From positions 1 through 5,915 of the forward strand of contig JALVZS010000229.1 in NCBI GenBank assembly GCA_027022065.1: 5,915 nucleotides of DNA. Reading direction: 5' to 3'. Below, in pieces: positions 5,629-5,915 of the stretch. Below the pieces are notes generated by a model. That model made no database searches, was not told the origin of the DNA, and saw nothing but the letters and a program-made list of their open reading frames with translations. The first letter of the stretch is position 1; each line of letters opens with the position of its first letter. The position numbers and the translations under genes were made by a program. This stretch comes from a bacterium. GTDB taxonomy: Bacteria > Thermosulfidibacterota > Thermosulfidibacteria > Thermosulfidibacterales > Thermosulfidibacteraceae.

Positions 5629-5703
5629 GGGCGGATAGCTCAGGGGGAGAGCACCGGCCTTACAAGCTGGGGGTCGCAGGTTCAAATCCTGCTCCGCCTA
5701 CCA
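5629..5703 (+). tRNA. tRNA-Val (anticodon UAC)
   Basis: A full cloverleaf of 75 nt with an encoded CCA. The acceptor pairs GGGCGGA with TCCGCCT, so the first pair is G1-U72, a wobble. The D arm begins TAGCTCAG. The anticodon stem CCGGC/GCTGG encloses the loop CTTACAA, with anticodon TAC at 5661-5663. The T arm is GCAGG-TTCAAAT-CCTGC and the discriminator is A. The UAC anticodon reads GUA and, by wobble, other valine codons. It is the first gene of a two-tRNA unit. Confidence 0.95.
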
Positions 5704-5708
5704 CTGGC

Positions 5709-5785
5709 GGGGCCGTGGTGCAGACGGTTAGCACGCCGGCCTGTCAAGTCGGAGGTCGCGGGTTCAAGTCCCGTCGGCCCCGCCA
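5709..5785 (+). tRNA. tRNA-Asp (anticodon GUC)
   Basis: A 77-nt cloverleaf with an encoded CCA, 5 nt downstream of tRNA-Val. The acceptor GGGGCCG pairs fully with CGGCCCC. The anticodon stem CCGGC/GTCGG encloses CTGTCAA, with anticodon GTC at 5743-5745. The T arm is GCGGG-TTCAAGT-CCCGT and the discriminator is G73, as expected for tRNA-Asp. The three bases before the 5' end (GGC, 5706-5708) are complementary to G73-C-C. The final 22 bp are overlapped by an antisense coding region. No T-rich terminator follows. Confidence 0.95.
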
Positions 5786-5915
5786 CTTTCTAGTTTCATG
5801 TACATGAGGTATTCTATATTCCCTTTGCTTCCCCTTACGGGAGATTCCATCACTCCTACAATACGGAAGCCCAGCTTTTTCGCACACTTTTTAACCTTTT
5901 CAACGGCCTCAAGCC
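5764..5915 (-). CDS. tlyA: C-terminal end of a TlyA-like S4/FtsJ-domain rRNA methyltransferase (start outside window)
   Basis: The last 49 codons of a gene entering from the right edge. The translation has a helix with EAVEKVKKCAKKLGF, then a strand-loop VGVMESPVRGSKGNIEYL. This matches the conserved C-terminus of TlyA-type 2'-O-methyltransferases, where an ESPI/LxGxxGNxEYL segment closes the FtsJ-like domain; TlyA methylates 23S (and in some bacteria 16S) rRNA cytidines. The family normally stops a few residues after this segment (about residue 40 here). In this gene no stop occurs until a TGA at 5766-5764, inside the T loop of tRNA-Asp on the opposite strand. The last eight residues or so (ESGGADGT) are thus mostly antisense tRNA sequence. 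With only a fragment visible, the family call rests on this motif. Confidence 0.75.
   Translation of the reverse strand, partial: LEAVEKVKKCAKKLGFRIVGVMESPVRGSKGNIEYLMYMKLESGGADGT

Noticed and set aside
5516-5638. A 40-codon plus-strand reading frame (MFCQSVELVFFPDEQ...) with natural-looking codons, upstream of and running into tRNA-Val
   Set aside because: No Shine-Dalgarno is present, the tRNA promoter (5586-5614) lies inside it, the porB promoter region overlaps its start, and its stop lies in the tRNA. Chance is the simpler explanation.
5605-5793. A 62-codon plus-strand frame through both tRNAs
   Set aside because: It is simply the translation of two tRNA genes and their spacer.
5796-5807. 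Perfect 12-bp palindrome TCATGTACATGA just after tRNA-Asp, considered as a terminator or operator
   Set aside because: It lies inside conserved coding sequence (Met-Tyr-Met of the TlyA-like protein), has no loop of useful size and no T run; likely chance.
1-5915. Search for mobile elements, CRISPR repeats, phage, toxin-antitoxin or defence genes
   Set aside because: No direct repeat arrays, terminal inverted repeats, transposase or integrase motifs were seen by eye, and tRNA-Asp shows no duplicated 3' end that would mark an attachment site in this window.

Overview
The window looks like a compact chromosomal segment from a hyperthermophilic bacterium of the Aquificales (Hydrogenobacter/Thermocrinis/Aquifex-like). 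Three things point that way. The truncated transporter at the left edge matches, residue by residue in its binding sites, what I remember of the leucine transporter LeuT of Aquifex aeolicus. A pyruvate:ferredoxin oxidoreductase beta subunit is present, an enzyme used for CO2 fixation by the reductive TCA cycle in this group. The genes are packed with start/stop overlaps, zero-length gaps and strong GGAGG ribosome binding sites. The assignment is inference from gene content and recall, not from a database search.

Layout. Positions 1-884 (minus) hold the N-terminal 294 codons of the LeuT-like Na+-dependent amino-acid transporter. A 107-bp intergenic region with a TTGACA promoter drives, divergently, a SlyD-like FKBP prolyl isomerase (992-1480, plus), which ends in a textbook terminator. 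Next, on the plus strand, comes a tight three-gene unit of exbB (1531-2148), exbD (2145-2543, ATGA overlap) and an AEC-family permease (2544-3440, starting on the base after the exbD stop). It runs 26 bp into an opposing FmdB-type zinc-ribbon gene (3415-3744, minus). Two overlapping back-to-back promoters between 3767 and 3808 serve fmdB and a small double-CxxC protein of unknown function (3840-4136, plus). That gene converges on a minus-strand pair, porB (4505-5470) followed 18 bp later by a small secreted four-cysteine, Arg/Trp-rich protein (4154-4486); a 10-bp GC-rich hairpin lies between the converging ends. On the right, a good extended -10 promoter precedes a tRNA-Val(UAC)/tRNA-Asp(GUC) pair. 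The C-terminal end of a TlyA-like rRNA methyltransferase reads antisense into tRNA-Asp.

How the genes fit together. ExbB/ExbD form an inner-membrane proton channel that normally energises a TonB-type partner; no TonB or receptor is in the window, and the co-transcribed AEC permease is an unexplained associate. PorB carries the thiamine diphosphate and iron-sulfur sites of a multi-subunit enzyme whose other subunits are not adjacent here. The rest is general housekeeping: protein folding, tRNAs and rRNA modification.

I see no mobile element, CRISPR array, phage gene or defence system, and nothing that I would call a new multi-gene system. The best leads are the secreted protein behind porB, the antisense CDS/tRNA overlap, the extended acceptor stem of tRNA-Asp, and a possible leaderless exbB message.
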